Positions 55,970 through 64,000 of a stretch of DNA of 64,000 nt are shown here, in pieces; within the stretch, counting starts at the first letter, position 1, and every line of letters begins with the position of its first letter. The position numbers and the translations under genes were made by a program. Source of the stretch: Calendula officinalis (taxonomy: Eukaryota; Streptophyta; Magnoliopsida; Asterales; Asteraceae); the NCBI GenBank assembly GCA_963853835.1, contig OY970832.1, positions 26,034,208 to 26,098,207 on the forward strand. The letters run 5' to 3'. The notes beneath the pieces were generated by a model that was given only the letters and a program-made list of their open reading frames with translations, ran no database searches and had not been told where the DNA came from.

Positions 55970-57307
55970 ATGGCAACTTTACAAACTCTCGATGTGCAAC
56001 CCGATCTCAAATACTCAGAATTTCACAATATGGTTGCATTTTTAAAGAATCCCGACGGAACAAAAGATTTCCGTCCGATCGTAAAATTTTTGAGAAATTC
56101 ATATATACAGTTTGCCTTAACTGTAAAACCAAAATCATATCAACAGCACTTGGTGGATTTCTGGACCAATGCTGAGCGAACAGAAGGAACAACATCATCA
56201 ATGATAAAATCTATGATAAAATCTAAAGTAGATGGAAAGCACATCACAGTAACAGAACAATCAATCAGACACCATCTACAATTACACGATGATTCAGGTA
56301 TGTCTACTCTTCCTAAGGAATACATTGCTGAAATTTTGAATAAAATGGGATATGAGGGAAGACTGAATATAGTTACTTTTCAAAAGGGTCTGCTCCCCCC
56401 ACAATGGAAATTTTTAATACATACCATTCAGCATTGTATTTCTCCTAAAAGAAGTACTTGGAATGAGTTTAATAAGGCAATAGCCTCTGCTGTTGTCTGT
56501 TTATGCACAGACCAAGTATTTAATTTTTCATACATGATATTTGATGGTATGTTGGGAAATCTTAGTTCTTCTAAATTTTTAATGTATCCCAGATTTCTAC
56601 AACATATCATAAACTGTGAATTACAAAACTTGTCAACTCCTAAAAACATTTTTATATTACCTGAGTTGAACAAGAAAGTTTTCTCAAATATGAGAAAACA
56701 ATTTAAATTTTCGGGCAAGGAAACCCCTCTGTTTCCTAACATGATCAAAGATCAACCCAATATTGGAGAGGGTTCAACCATTGCTACAACCCAAGTTGAA
56801 CCTCAACCCACTCCATCACCCCCAAATACAGCCCAAACACCAATCCAAATAGCCACTCAATCACCAACCCAAACAGAAGTCCTGAATGTGTCCCAGGAAC
56901 TTGATATAAATCTGCAGAGTGCTACTCTTCACTCTGTGGAAGACCTACCAGACAAAACCCAAAACATTTCCACAATTTATAAAAGAAAGAAATTTTCTTC
57001 AAAGGACACCAGGGGACAAATCGAGTCACACCCCAGGCTCAAAGAGTTGTCCTCCAAGAAGGAGAGAGGACATGAGGGGAGGGCTTTCACTACTGATGCC
57101 CCAAAGGTGGGTGCACAGGACAGTGAAAACATCATTAGGACCCAAACCTCGGCAACTTTGAGTGATGACTCTTTTGAGGAATTACTCAAAGGACCCCGGT
57201 GCCAAGAAACCACAAGGGGGGCATCTCTGCTTCTTCTAGGAAGAAGAGAATGTCTAAAAGACCCAATGAATCACCAAGCAGTGATGAGGGCAGATCTGTG
57301 GAATTGA
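55970..57307 (+). CDS. Copia ORF3a, third coding region N-terminal part (445 residues)
   Basis: The ATG at 55970 follows an AACAACA context. Residues about 1-260 form a compact conserved domain (AFLKNPDGTKDFRPIVKFL, VDGKHITVTEQSIRHHLQL, GYEGRLNIVTF, LPPQWKFLIHTI). Residues about 260-445 are Pro/Gln/Ser/Thr-rich and low complexity. The N-terminal domain's layout reminds me of plant transposon-associated domains (Transposase_32-like) and of Asteraceae proteins annotated as synaptobrevin/longin-like; neither was searched. No transmembrane helix or signal peptide is obvious, which argues against an envelope protein. Its last 130 bases overlap ORF3b in the -1 frame, as in copy A. Confidence 0.85.
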   Translation: MATLQTLDVQPDLKYSEFHNMVAFLKNPDGTKDFRPIVKFLRNSYIQFALTVKPKSYQQHLVDFWTNAERTEGTTSSMIKSMIKSKVDGKHITVTEQSIRHHLQLHDDSGMSTLPKEYIAEILNKMGYEGRLNIVTFQKGLLPPQWKFLIHTIQHCISPKRSTWNEFNKAIASAVVCLCTDQVFNFSYMIFDGMLGNLSSSKFLMYPRFLQHIINCELQNLSTPKNIFILPELNKKVFSNMRKQFKFSGKETPLFPNMIKDQPNIGEGSTIATTQVEPQPTPSPPNTAQTPIQIATQSPTQTEVLNVSQELDINLQSATLHSVEDLPDKTQNISTIYKRKKFSSKDTRGQIESHPRLKELSSKKERGHEGRAFTTDAPKVGAQDSENIIRTQTSATLSDDSFEELLKGPRCQETTRGASLLLLGRRECLKDPMNHQAVMRADLWN

Positions 57308-59418
57308 TGGAAAGGAAGGAAAACCTTAAAACCAATGTACCTGTTAGTGAGCCCGATGATCTTGCTAGATGGAGTGAGGGCAGTATTAAAATCAACCAAT
57401 TGACGGCTAAAGTGGATTCCTTGGAATCCACTGTACAAGATTGTCTCAAGTACTTAACCAATCAAGGAAAAACTATGGCTGCCATGAAAAGGCATGTAAA
57501 TACCATCAACAAGAGGATGAGATTCTATGAGCACAGGCTTCATCAACAAACCAAAATCATCAGAAAATTGAAGAAGAAACTTGATGATAGTGAGGCTCCA
57601 CCAGTTGAGCTCACTAAGGGGGAGAAGGATAATATACAGACAATGATTGATGAATCTATTGCAGCAGCAGCATCCTCCCTCTTAAATTTAAAAGAAACAA
57701 ATGTTGATGAAGGCCCAGAGATGATGGTTACAGAAGATGAACCTGTTACTACTGCTACTATAGAAGAACAAGTTGAAAAAGAAATACCAGTAGTGACTCC
57801 CACTACTGAGGTAATAGCAGTAGTAAATGAAGAAGAGAAATTAAAAGCAACAAATACTACTGATACCCTATCAGTAGTAACTCCTGAAATTACACCAGTA
57901 GTAACTACTCTGGTTACTACTGAAGAGGAAGAACTACATTTTCCAGAGCTTATTGAAAGAGAGAGACATGTCATCATTACCAAACCACCAACACCTGATC
58001 AACCACTTATCATACCTGACATTGATGATAATGTGAATTGGTTTGAGGTAGATGAATGTACACTTCCTCCACACCCAAAAATCTTACCAGAAGGTCAACT
58101 ACATTTGTTTTATCCAAAACTTCTGATGATGGGTATACCAGATATGAAATACATTCCACCTCCACCATCTGCTCATATTGGAAAAGGAAAAAAAATATAT
58201 GATGATGATTATCCAAACAGAGCTTTAGGACATCACATGGTAAACAAGATTAATCATGTAAGAGCAGAAAAGCAATCCAGATGGAGAATTAAACACAGAA
58301 AATTTTTGGAGAAAGTGGAAATGTATCAAGCTCTAGTAGAAAAGAAAAAGAAAGTTCAAAGTACAACTACTGTTCAAATACCTGCTCAAATTAAAGATGT
58401 TCAGATAGAAGCCCAAGAAGCAGAGTTCAAAAGGCTTAGAAAAGTAGAAGAGGAACATCTAAACTGTCTAGAAGATCTTGTAGCAGAATGCAAAAGAACA
58501 AAAGATGATTTACCAGATGATATATTTGAACAGAAGTCTCTTATGATAGACTTTCTAAAGACAAAAGGTCACAGTGCAAAATCTTTTGGAAGAATGAAGA
58601 TGATAACCATAATTGAAAAATACTGCACTGCAAAGAAAAGAGACTTGGCTGAACAAGAAGCTGAAGAATCAAAGAAAGCCAAAGCCAAAACTTTAATCCC
58701 AATCAGCTTAAATTTGCTCAAAGCTGGTAGTGTTACAACTGTTGGTAATACTTCAACTCCCCAAACACTGAAAAGAAAATCTGTTGATCAAGAACAAAGC
58801 TCTAAGAAGAAATCAAAACAACAAATTATACCTGTTCTTGAAATGCCAGTTGCTCCATTACAGAATAATCAAATTATTAACTGGAGAGTAATGCAGAACA
58901 ATGTCATAGAGGTCATAAGGGAAGACAAAGTTGTACAAAGATTTACTGGATGGCTACCCTTAATCAGATCATGTTCAAGAAGTGATGTAATCAAACTTTT
59001 GATTATTGGGAAACCAAGAATGACAAAGAAATCATGGAAAGAATCTGGAGCTGGATATTTAACAAAGATGATTGATGCTGCATTTTATCCAGATAATTAT
59101 CCAGAACAATTTACAAATCCAGGTAATGTGTATGCTTGGAATGTCATTCCTTCTGCCAATATGTACTTCTTTGAGAAATCAGGCAAATTGTGTGAACTGT
59201 ACTTATATGAGAAAGAATATCCACATTCTGAGAAGACTATGTATCAGATATTCATAAACACTTTGATGAAACCCTATGATGTTGTTATGTTTCAAAATAA
59301 ATTGAATTACTTTACAAAGAGGAACAGCAAATATATTATTGAACAAAGACTTCAACAAAATCAAAGAACCCTAGAGAAGAGAAGAAAAGAACAAGAAGAA
59401 CAAAAGAAACTTGATTGA
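57250..59418 (+). CDS. Copia ORF3b, third coding region C-terminal part (722 residues)
   Basis: First ATG at 57250 (MSKRPNESPSSDEG); the frame is open back to 57178, inside ORF3a, so it may be reached by a -1 frameshift instead. It has a coiled-coil-like region about residues 40-115 (INQLTAKVDSLESTVQ, KIIRKLKKKLDD), an acidic Thr/Val-rich part about 140-240 containing the CAGTAGTA motif, a basic middle with long charged helices, a region resembling a SAP-like fold (IDFLKTKGHSAKSFGRMK), and a conserved C-terminal domain (about 545-690) with LLIIGKPRMTKKSWK and YLYEKEYPHSEKT, ending in a charged tail. No membrane segment. DNA- or chromatin-binding is possible but unproven. Confidence 0.83.
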   Translation: MSKRPNESPSSDEGRSVELMERKENLKTNVPVSEPDDLARWSEGSIKINQLTAKVDSLESTVQDCLKYLTNQGKTMAAMKRHVNTINKRMRFYEHRLHQQTKIIRKLKKKLDDSEAPPVELTKGEKDNIQTMIDESIAAAASSLLNLKETNVDEGPEMMVTEDEPVTTATIEEQVEKEIPVVTPTTEVIAVVNEEEKLKATNTTDTLSVVTPEITPVVTTLVTTEEEELHFPELIERERHVIITKPPTPDQPLIIPDIDDNVNWFEVDECTLPPHPKILPEGQLHLFYPKLLMMGIPDMKYIPPPPSAHIGKGKKIYDDDYPNRALGHHMVNKINHVRAEKQSRWRIKHRKFLEKVEMYQALVEKKKKVQSTTTVQIPAQIKDVQIEAQEAEFKRLRKVEEEHLNCLEDLVAECKRTKDDLPDDIFEQKSLMIDFLKTKGHSAKSFGRMKMITIIEKYCTAKKRDLAEQEAEESKKAKAKTLIPISLNLLKAGSVTTVGNTSTPQTLKRKSVDQEQSSKKKSKQQIIPVLEMPVAPLQNNQIINWRVMQNNVIEVIREDKVVQRFTGWLPLIRSCSRSDVIKLLIIGKPRMTKKSWKESGAGYLTKMIDAAFYPDNYPEQFTNPGNVYAWNVIPSANMYFFEKSGKLCELYLYEKEYPHSEKTMYQIFINTLMKPYDVVMFQNKLNYFTKRNSKYIIEQRLQQNQRTLEKRRKEQEEQKKLD

Positions 59419-59440
59419 TTAAAAGATGATCAATAAGTTT

Positions 59441-59450
59441 AGGGGGAGAT
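59441..59450 (+). other. Polypurine tract of copy B
   Basis: AGGGGGAGAT directly before the 3' LTR; start site for plus-strand DNA synthesis. Confidence 0.85.
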
Positions 59451-60067
59451 TGTTGGAGCAAAACACAGATCAACTTATTACTGATGCTGCAGTTAGTACT
59501 GACATACTTAGTACTGATGGGGCAGAACATATTACTACTGATGAAGTTGATGCTGGTGTTCACTATAACTAAGTTACTACTGATCATGAAAAGATTGAAG
59601 ATACTACTGATCATTGTAGTTACTACTGACGTTGATTATGGACTTACTACTGATCACCAAGTTTACTACTGATCTTCATATTTACTACTGGTGATGAGTT
59701 TTACTACTGACAACGCGTTTTTGGAAGATATCAAGTCCGAGATCTTCGTATAGATAGTTATAGAATGTAAATCAATGTATATTATTATTATTCGATGTAA
59801 ATCAAGTCCTAGAATAACTAGGGTAAATAGTTTAGCTTCAAGGACTACTATAAGTATGTTCCTTACGAATTGTAAACGTACGTGTGTATTGTTAACTCAA
59901 TAATATACATTGAAGCTTTTTGTGAAACTGTGTTCTTAATATTCTTGCATATTGTTCATACAGTTCATTGTTCTTAATTATTGATATAGTGTTGATCCGC
60001 TGCAACTTCTATCATCAATTTGATCTAAGGTGTTTATTAACTTGTCTATAGTTAATCGATCCTGACA
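59451..60067 (+). repeat. 3' LTR of Copia copy B, 617 bp
   Basis: Same length as the 5' LTR with one visible substitution. All eight TACTACTG sites are intact here. Confidence 0.95.
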
Positions 60068-60154
60068 GTTTATCTCTTCACTTCTCTCCCACTTCTTGCT
60101 TAATGTACCTTACCCGCCATTTGCTTGCTCACTGGGAAGTTTATTATGCCAGAG

Positions 60155-60771
60155 GTACGATTCTTTTCCCTTAATCATTGCTACAATTAGTGTAAAATCT
60201 TTTATATATTAATTATCACGTTGTTAAATAACACGTGACACAAAATCATCTTTTATTCACCCATTGATACAAAGATTTTGTACCATAAATAATATCGACA
60301 AATGTACAAATTCATTGTGATATTAGACAAAAACTAAACCCGTATGGGGTTAACATATATGTTACTATAAACATATACGTAGGGGTGAACATTTAGGTTG
60401 AAAAAACCGAACCGAACTGAATACCTGTTAAAACCGAACCAAACCAACACTGATTATGATTTTCAGTTCAGTTTTTGGTTTTTTAATTTCATGATTTTTG
60501 GTTTTGGTCCGGTCCGGTCCTCGGATAAGGGTGGCCATTTGAGTAGAAAAACCAAAACGAAACCCGACTGAAACTGAACCGAACCAATTTCACCGTTACA
60601 TACATATTATGTCAAATTTAAAAATATATATTTATATGTATACCCTTCAAATTTTTGTACATACACATTGAGCCCCTCATTTACAGTTTGTTGTACCTAA
60701 GCTTAGGAGCACACATCATTTCCCCATCTTTTTTCAAATCTAAAAGTTTATAATCTGAAACATTGATGCAG
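60155..60771 (+). other. CESA pseudogene intron with hAT-MITE remnants
   Basis: TAGGGGTGAACAT at 60380 begins a short ACCGAACC/GGTCCGG-rich segment without a matching right end. A second start, AAGGGTGGCCATTTGAG, follows near 60527. Both are truncated relatives of the CACCCCTA family. Confidence 0.55.
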
Positions 60772-61251
60772 ATAAGCACATTAGCAAGTCTCTTTTTCAT
60801 TGCTCTCTTTCTCTCGATTTTCACAACTGGTATTCTCGAGCATCGATGGAGTGGCGTGAGCATTGAGGAATGGTGGAGAAACGAGCAGTTTTGGGTGATC
60901 GGTGGTGTTTCCGCTAATTTGTTTGTCATCGTACAAGGTCTACTAAAAGTTTTAGCACGAATAGATACCAACTTCACAGTCACATCAAAAGCATCAGATG
61001 ATGAGGATTTCGGCGAATTATAATTATACGCGATTAAATGGACAACATTACTCATCCCTCCAACTACTATTCTAATCATTAACATGGTTGGCGTTGTGGC
61101 GGGAATCTCTGACGCGATAAACAACGGTTATCAATCGTGGGAAGTTGTTTTTTGCATTTTGGGTGATTGTTCATCTTTACCCGTTCCTTAAAGGGCTTTT
61201 GTGTTGAAAACTAAAGGACCTGATGTGAAGCAATGTGGACTCAATTGCTGA

Positions 61252-62193
61252 AATGCCTCGTCTATTTCCCTTTTTCTCAAGGTTTTCTTGAATCATAGAG
61301 TGAAATTTTTTGTTCAACTGATGAATTGTACTAATTTTTCTATATCAATTACAGAAAGTTTCTAGTAAGACTTCAAGTTTCGGGCATTCTCTACATATTT
61401 CATCACATGATGTAGAACAAAGATGAAGCATAGGCATCATGAAACAAACCCCATACTTATGCTACAAATCTTGTGGATATCATTGTACATACCCACATCG
61501 AAGTATTTGTATATGTTCTACAGCCTTAATAAATTATTCAGACACGACAAAAGCTGAAGTGCTTGATCACGATGTAAAAGAAATTGCAAAAAGGAGGGTT
61601 AGTTATATATACTCGTATGTATCTATGTTAATATTCTTAATTAAATGAGTAGACATAAGAATTAGACATTAATACCATTTCTCTTTTAGTTTTACATGGT
61701 CCGGTCATGTTTGATATGTTGGACCTAACTTCGGACTGGGTCCAATTTCAGACTCCACCGAATCTTCATGCTTGATTTGCTCATATTTCATCTTACTCGG
61801 TCCAAACTCCAAACTTCTCTACAGATTTGGTCTGGACTCAGTCCAAACTTGTCTTATCTCTTGATCATAACTCATTTTTCATCATTCAGCACAATTAGTC
61901 TAAGATATAATGAAACAACATATGGTTTCAGAGTAACTCAGCCAGCAACCAACTTAATCCAACTGAATCGGCACGAAACTATCAAACGTCCCAAAGTGGA
62001 CTCTTAACTTAGGATTATCACAAAGAGAACTTCTTTAACCAACTTCATATCGAGCTTAATAATAAGACATGACAGCCGAAGATATGATAAACTTCCAGGT
62101 TTTCATGGTAGCATTGTTTAATAGGTTTTGTAATCACTATACAGCAAACTTTAACTATCAACAGTAATCTCAATACGAAAGTTAAACTAAATA
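61252..62193. other. Intergenic stretch after the CESA pseudogene
   Basis: No family recognised. A short plus-strand frame around 61520-61600 (KAEVLDHDVKEIAKRR) looks protein-like but is too short to assign; possibly an exon remnant. Confidence 0.4.
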
Positions 62194-62456
62194 CTCCCTC
62201 CGTCCCACAAAAAACTTCTCATTTCAGTTTAAATTTTTGTCCCACAAAAAACTTCTCATTTCTCATATTTGATGGGCTCCACACAATAAATAACTATTAT
62301 TACTAAAGACTCACCACTAATATCCACTAACTATCTTTCCCTCTCCAATTAAACCTTATATTTTAATCAAAAATATTATCAATGACCCCACCACTAACTA
62401 TAACCTAAAAACTTGTGTAAAAGTCAAGTGAGAAGTTTTTTGTGGGACGGAGGGTG
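62194..62456. mobile_element. Stowaway-type MITE, 263 bp
   Basis: Left end CTCCCTCCGTCCCACAAAAA, right end TTTTTGTGGGACGGAGGGTG (one changed base), TA on both sides. It lies 200 bp beyond the 3' end of the RCI2-type gene. Confidence 0.92.
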
Positions 62457-62654
62457 TATAAAACACCCAAATCATCAGATTTCCACAAACTCAAATTACT
62501 AAATCATGTCAATGTAAATTTGCAACTGCAAAAAGATACAACATTTAAGTAATAGAAAACAGTTAATTGTATAATCGATAAATCATCAAAATATGATCAT
62601 AAATCACAGATAAAAGTATAGATACAGATCTAGAATAAGACACAACCGTACACG

Positions 62655-62958
62655 TTACGCAAGTGTATAATAGCGATAATCGTCACGATCTGGATTCAGA
62701 AATACAATGGTATAGAGCGCATAGACAATACCAGGAAGATAACCTAGTAGAGTCAACAACAAGCATATAAAGAATTCCACCTGCAATAAAAGTCAGTCAG
62801 GCATTTTCACAAACACTTTGCGTGCATAATTGAAGAAACAAAAGGGGCTTTTGGGTAGTGGGACTTACGGTGCAGCAACCGTATCGGAGACAAACTCCGA
62901 GAGGGGGAAGAAGAAGTGCGAATAGGATCTCGCACAAGAGAGCACAACCAGATGACAT
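62655..62958 (-). CDS. RCI2: RCI2/PMP3 family small hydrophobic membrane protein, two exons
   Basis: Exons 62958-62869 and 62780-62655, GT-AG intron, phase 0, 71 residues. The family signature is clear: CEILFALLLPPLGVCLRYG, then CCTVEFFICLLLTLLGYLPG and IVYALYTIVF, which form two membrane helices. The C-terminus (LNPDRDDYRYYTLA) is longer than in the 54-residue members, as in the extended RCI2 subgroup. These proteins sit in plasma and endomembranes, affect membrane potential and ion homeostasis, and are often induced by cold or salt. The same frame is open upstream to an ATG at 63078 (40 more residues); I prefer 62958 from family length. No damage; likely live. Confidence 0.93.
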
Positions 62959-63781
62959 TTTTCTTGGGAATCTGAAGGAAGATGTGAGTTCGACTTTATC
63001 TAACGGAGCTGTGAGATTTGTGAGATAAGTAATGGCCGGCGATCGATTTTCGCACGAAAAACGTGTTTCTTGCGACATGGCATAAATAGTAATATTAATT
63101 CTATTGTTTACCTTTTTCTTTTATTTATCTTAAAATTATTGTTAAATTAAAATTTTCATATCAACAAATAATTAAGTGATAAATATATAATTTTATTATT
63201 TAAACAATATAATAAATGCACTTTTTTTTTAAATTTTTTTTTATGATTTTGGTACGTGGAATAATTTTGAGACGGAGAGAATATGTTATTTGATAAAACA
63301 GTTAGAAACTAAAAAATAAGATTCACTATTTTTATCTAAGTCTTATAGTCTAGTGATATTATAGATTTATGTAAAGTATTTTTCATGACTTATAGGTGAA
63401 TTTAAGTCCTGCTCTAGATATAAGAGTAGATTACTAAAAGGACCAACTCATCTATTGATTAGATGACACATTTGATCATTCACCTATAGGTTTTCTTTAA
63501 TTTTGTCTGTGTCAACAAACAATTTGAATTTTTTTTTTAACAACACTTAATCTATTTATTTTTTTCCATGAAGAAATTTGAACCAGTAACCTATTAGTTA
63601 TTGATAACATCTTAAATTAATCTCCAATACCATTAAACTACAAAGCGCTTGGGTAATAAACAATTTAAAATACCTCAACTTTTTAAAACATATCTAAGTC
63701 ACAGAAAAAAAAGGAAAAGAAAAAAAAAAGTTTTTAAACCCACCGGTAAATACAAGTCATCATCTGTCTGTATCACACTGT
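62959..63781. other. Intergenic DNA with SINE-like fragments
   Basis: Promoter side of RCI2 on the left. On the minus strand at 63640-63574 a box A-like TAGTTTAATGG and box B-like GGTTCAAATTT suggest a third SINE-like element. Another weak one may lie at 63335-63420. Otherwise AT-rich. Confidence 0.4.
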
Positions 63782-63795
63782 ATCTATATATAAAC
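63782..63795 (+). promoter_or_regulatory. TATA box of the gene starting at 63859
   Basis: CTATATATAAACTC about 65-75 bases before the ATG, followed by a CT-rich leader. Confidence 0.6.
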
Positions 63796-63858
63796 TCACA
63801 TCTCGATATCTATCGCTCTCTGTGGCCTGTTAAACCCTAACTTTCTCTCCGGTTAACA

Positions 63859-63946
63859 ATGAAGTTCAATCTTCCAGATGCATATGCACACGACCACTAC
63901 AATCCAATATATCACACGCACTCGTCCTCCGGTTATACGGCTCGAG
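63859..63946 (+). CDS. First exon of an unidentified gene (continues outside the window)
   Basis: ATG in an AACA context after the leader AAACCCTAACTTTCTC. It encodes MKFNLPDAYAHDHYNPIYHT and about nine more residues, then a donor-like CGAG|GTTTGTAATC; without splicing the frame stops two codons later. I do not recognise the family. TATA box, leader and donor together support a real gene start. Confidence 0.55.
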
Positions 63947-64000
63947 GTTTGTAATCACTAACTGATTTTGTGTGTTTTCAATTTTATGATCATAGAGAAT

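Larger units (their letters stand above)
47694..60067 (+). mobile_element. Full-length young SIRE-like Copia retrotransposon, copy B
   Basis: Two 617-bp LTRs (47694-48310, 59451-60067), tRNA-Met primer site, intact gag, pol and third coding region (ORF3a/ORF3b), and polypurine tract AGGGGGAGA before the 3' LTR. The target duplication GTTTA is perfect (47689-47693, 60068-60072). I find one substitution between the LTRs (TACTATTGG at 47926 versus TACTACTGG). The element sits within the CESA exon encoding NTTVY. Total length is 12374 bp including a 943-bp MITE (54651-55593) that copy A lacks. It is the best candidate here for recent or current mobility. Confidence 0.96.
43946..61251 (+). pseudogene. 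Cellulose synthase (CESA7-like) pseudogene, 5' truncated and interrupted by transposons
   Basis: Exon-like blocks in order: 43946-44208, 44291-45246 (split by a solo LTR), 45342-45555, 45643-45842, 47418-47693 joined to 60073-60154 (split by Copia copy B), and 60772-61251. They encode the catalytic-to-C-terminal half of a plant CESA, a plasma-membrane UDP-glucose beta-1,4-glucan synthase: NLDCDHYLNNSKAAREAM, the variable CCPCFGRRKKLPKY, NQVLRWAL (QxxRW) and the last membrane helices ending GPDVKQCGLNC. That tail suggests the secondary-wall CESA7 class. Damage: TGG to TGA after MQDGTP, a 1-bp loss near 44092, the TED motif changed to AED, TAA after SLPLLA, TAA after DFGEL, and loss of about 30 codons before FVLKTKGPD. 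The N-terminal zinc-finger exons are absent. Confidence 0.93.

Noticed and set aside
55970..59418. Retroviral-type envelope gene downstream of pol
   Set aside because: No signal peptide, no transmembrane segment and no cleavage site are visible in either part; composition is soluble, charged and coiled-coil-like.
62959..63078. N-terminal extension of the RCI2 protein from the ATG at 63078
   Set aside because: The extra 40 residues do not resemble the family and would greatly exceed its normal length; more likely 5' UTR.

Overview
This is a plant nuclear window. The genes are intron-bearing, the retrotransposons are primed by initiator-Met tRNA, and Stowaway, hAT, Harbinger and SINE-like repeats are all present. 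A Copia element with an extra post-pol reading frame of a type I remember from Asteraceae (daisy family) annotations suggests that family. That assignment is from memory, not from a search.

Layout. 1-12996: a decayed SIRE-like Copia element (copy A, minus strand, left end outside the window). A 2.3 kb solo Gypsy LTR (2917-5209) interrupts its third ORF. 12997-24313: AT-rich repetitive host DNA split by a nearly complete Tekay-like Gypsy chromovirus (14369-22661). 24314-31850: AT microsatellites, SINE/MITE/Helitron-like debris, a 135-bp tandem duplication and a dead serine carboxypeptidase-like gene. 31853-37400: small genic island with a PP1 inhibitor-3 (PPP1R11-type) coding region lacking its ATG, and an intact six-exon calcineurin-B-like gene on the minus strand, separated by MITEs. 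39030-41563: 5'-truncated LINE. 43946-61251: a cellulose synthase (secondary-wall type) pseudogene hit by a solo LTR (exon), a three-deep nest of DNA transposons (intron) and a very young full-length Copia (copy B, 47694-60067, exon). 62194-64000: a Stowaway MITE, an intact RCI2/PMP3-type gene (minus) and the first exon of an unidentified plus-strand gene.

The most interesting object is the Copia family seen in copies A and B. Besides gag and pol it has a long third coding region (ORF3a plus ORF3b, overlapping in different frames in both copies). It also carries many copies of the short motif TACTACTGRT / AYCAGTAGTA. The motif forms quasi-periodic arrays (about 17-20 bp steps) in the LTR U3 and in the post-pol spacer. 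It recurs in both orientations and in different reading frames inside gag, pol and ORF3b. This looks like DNA-level selection for a dispersed binding site. By analogy with VANDAL elements, whose VANC proteins bind short motifs in their own DNA, ORF3 is a candidate partner; that link is inference. Copy B has one visible difference between its 617-bp LTRs, a perfect 5-bp target duplication and open ORFs, so it inserted recently and may still be competent.

The host genes do not form a pathway. The window reads as a gene-poor, transposon-rich segment with three or four live genes (calcineurin B, RCI2, possibly inhibitor-3, and the gene starting at 63859) and two pseudogenes.
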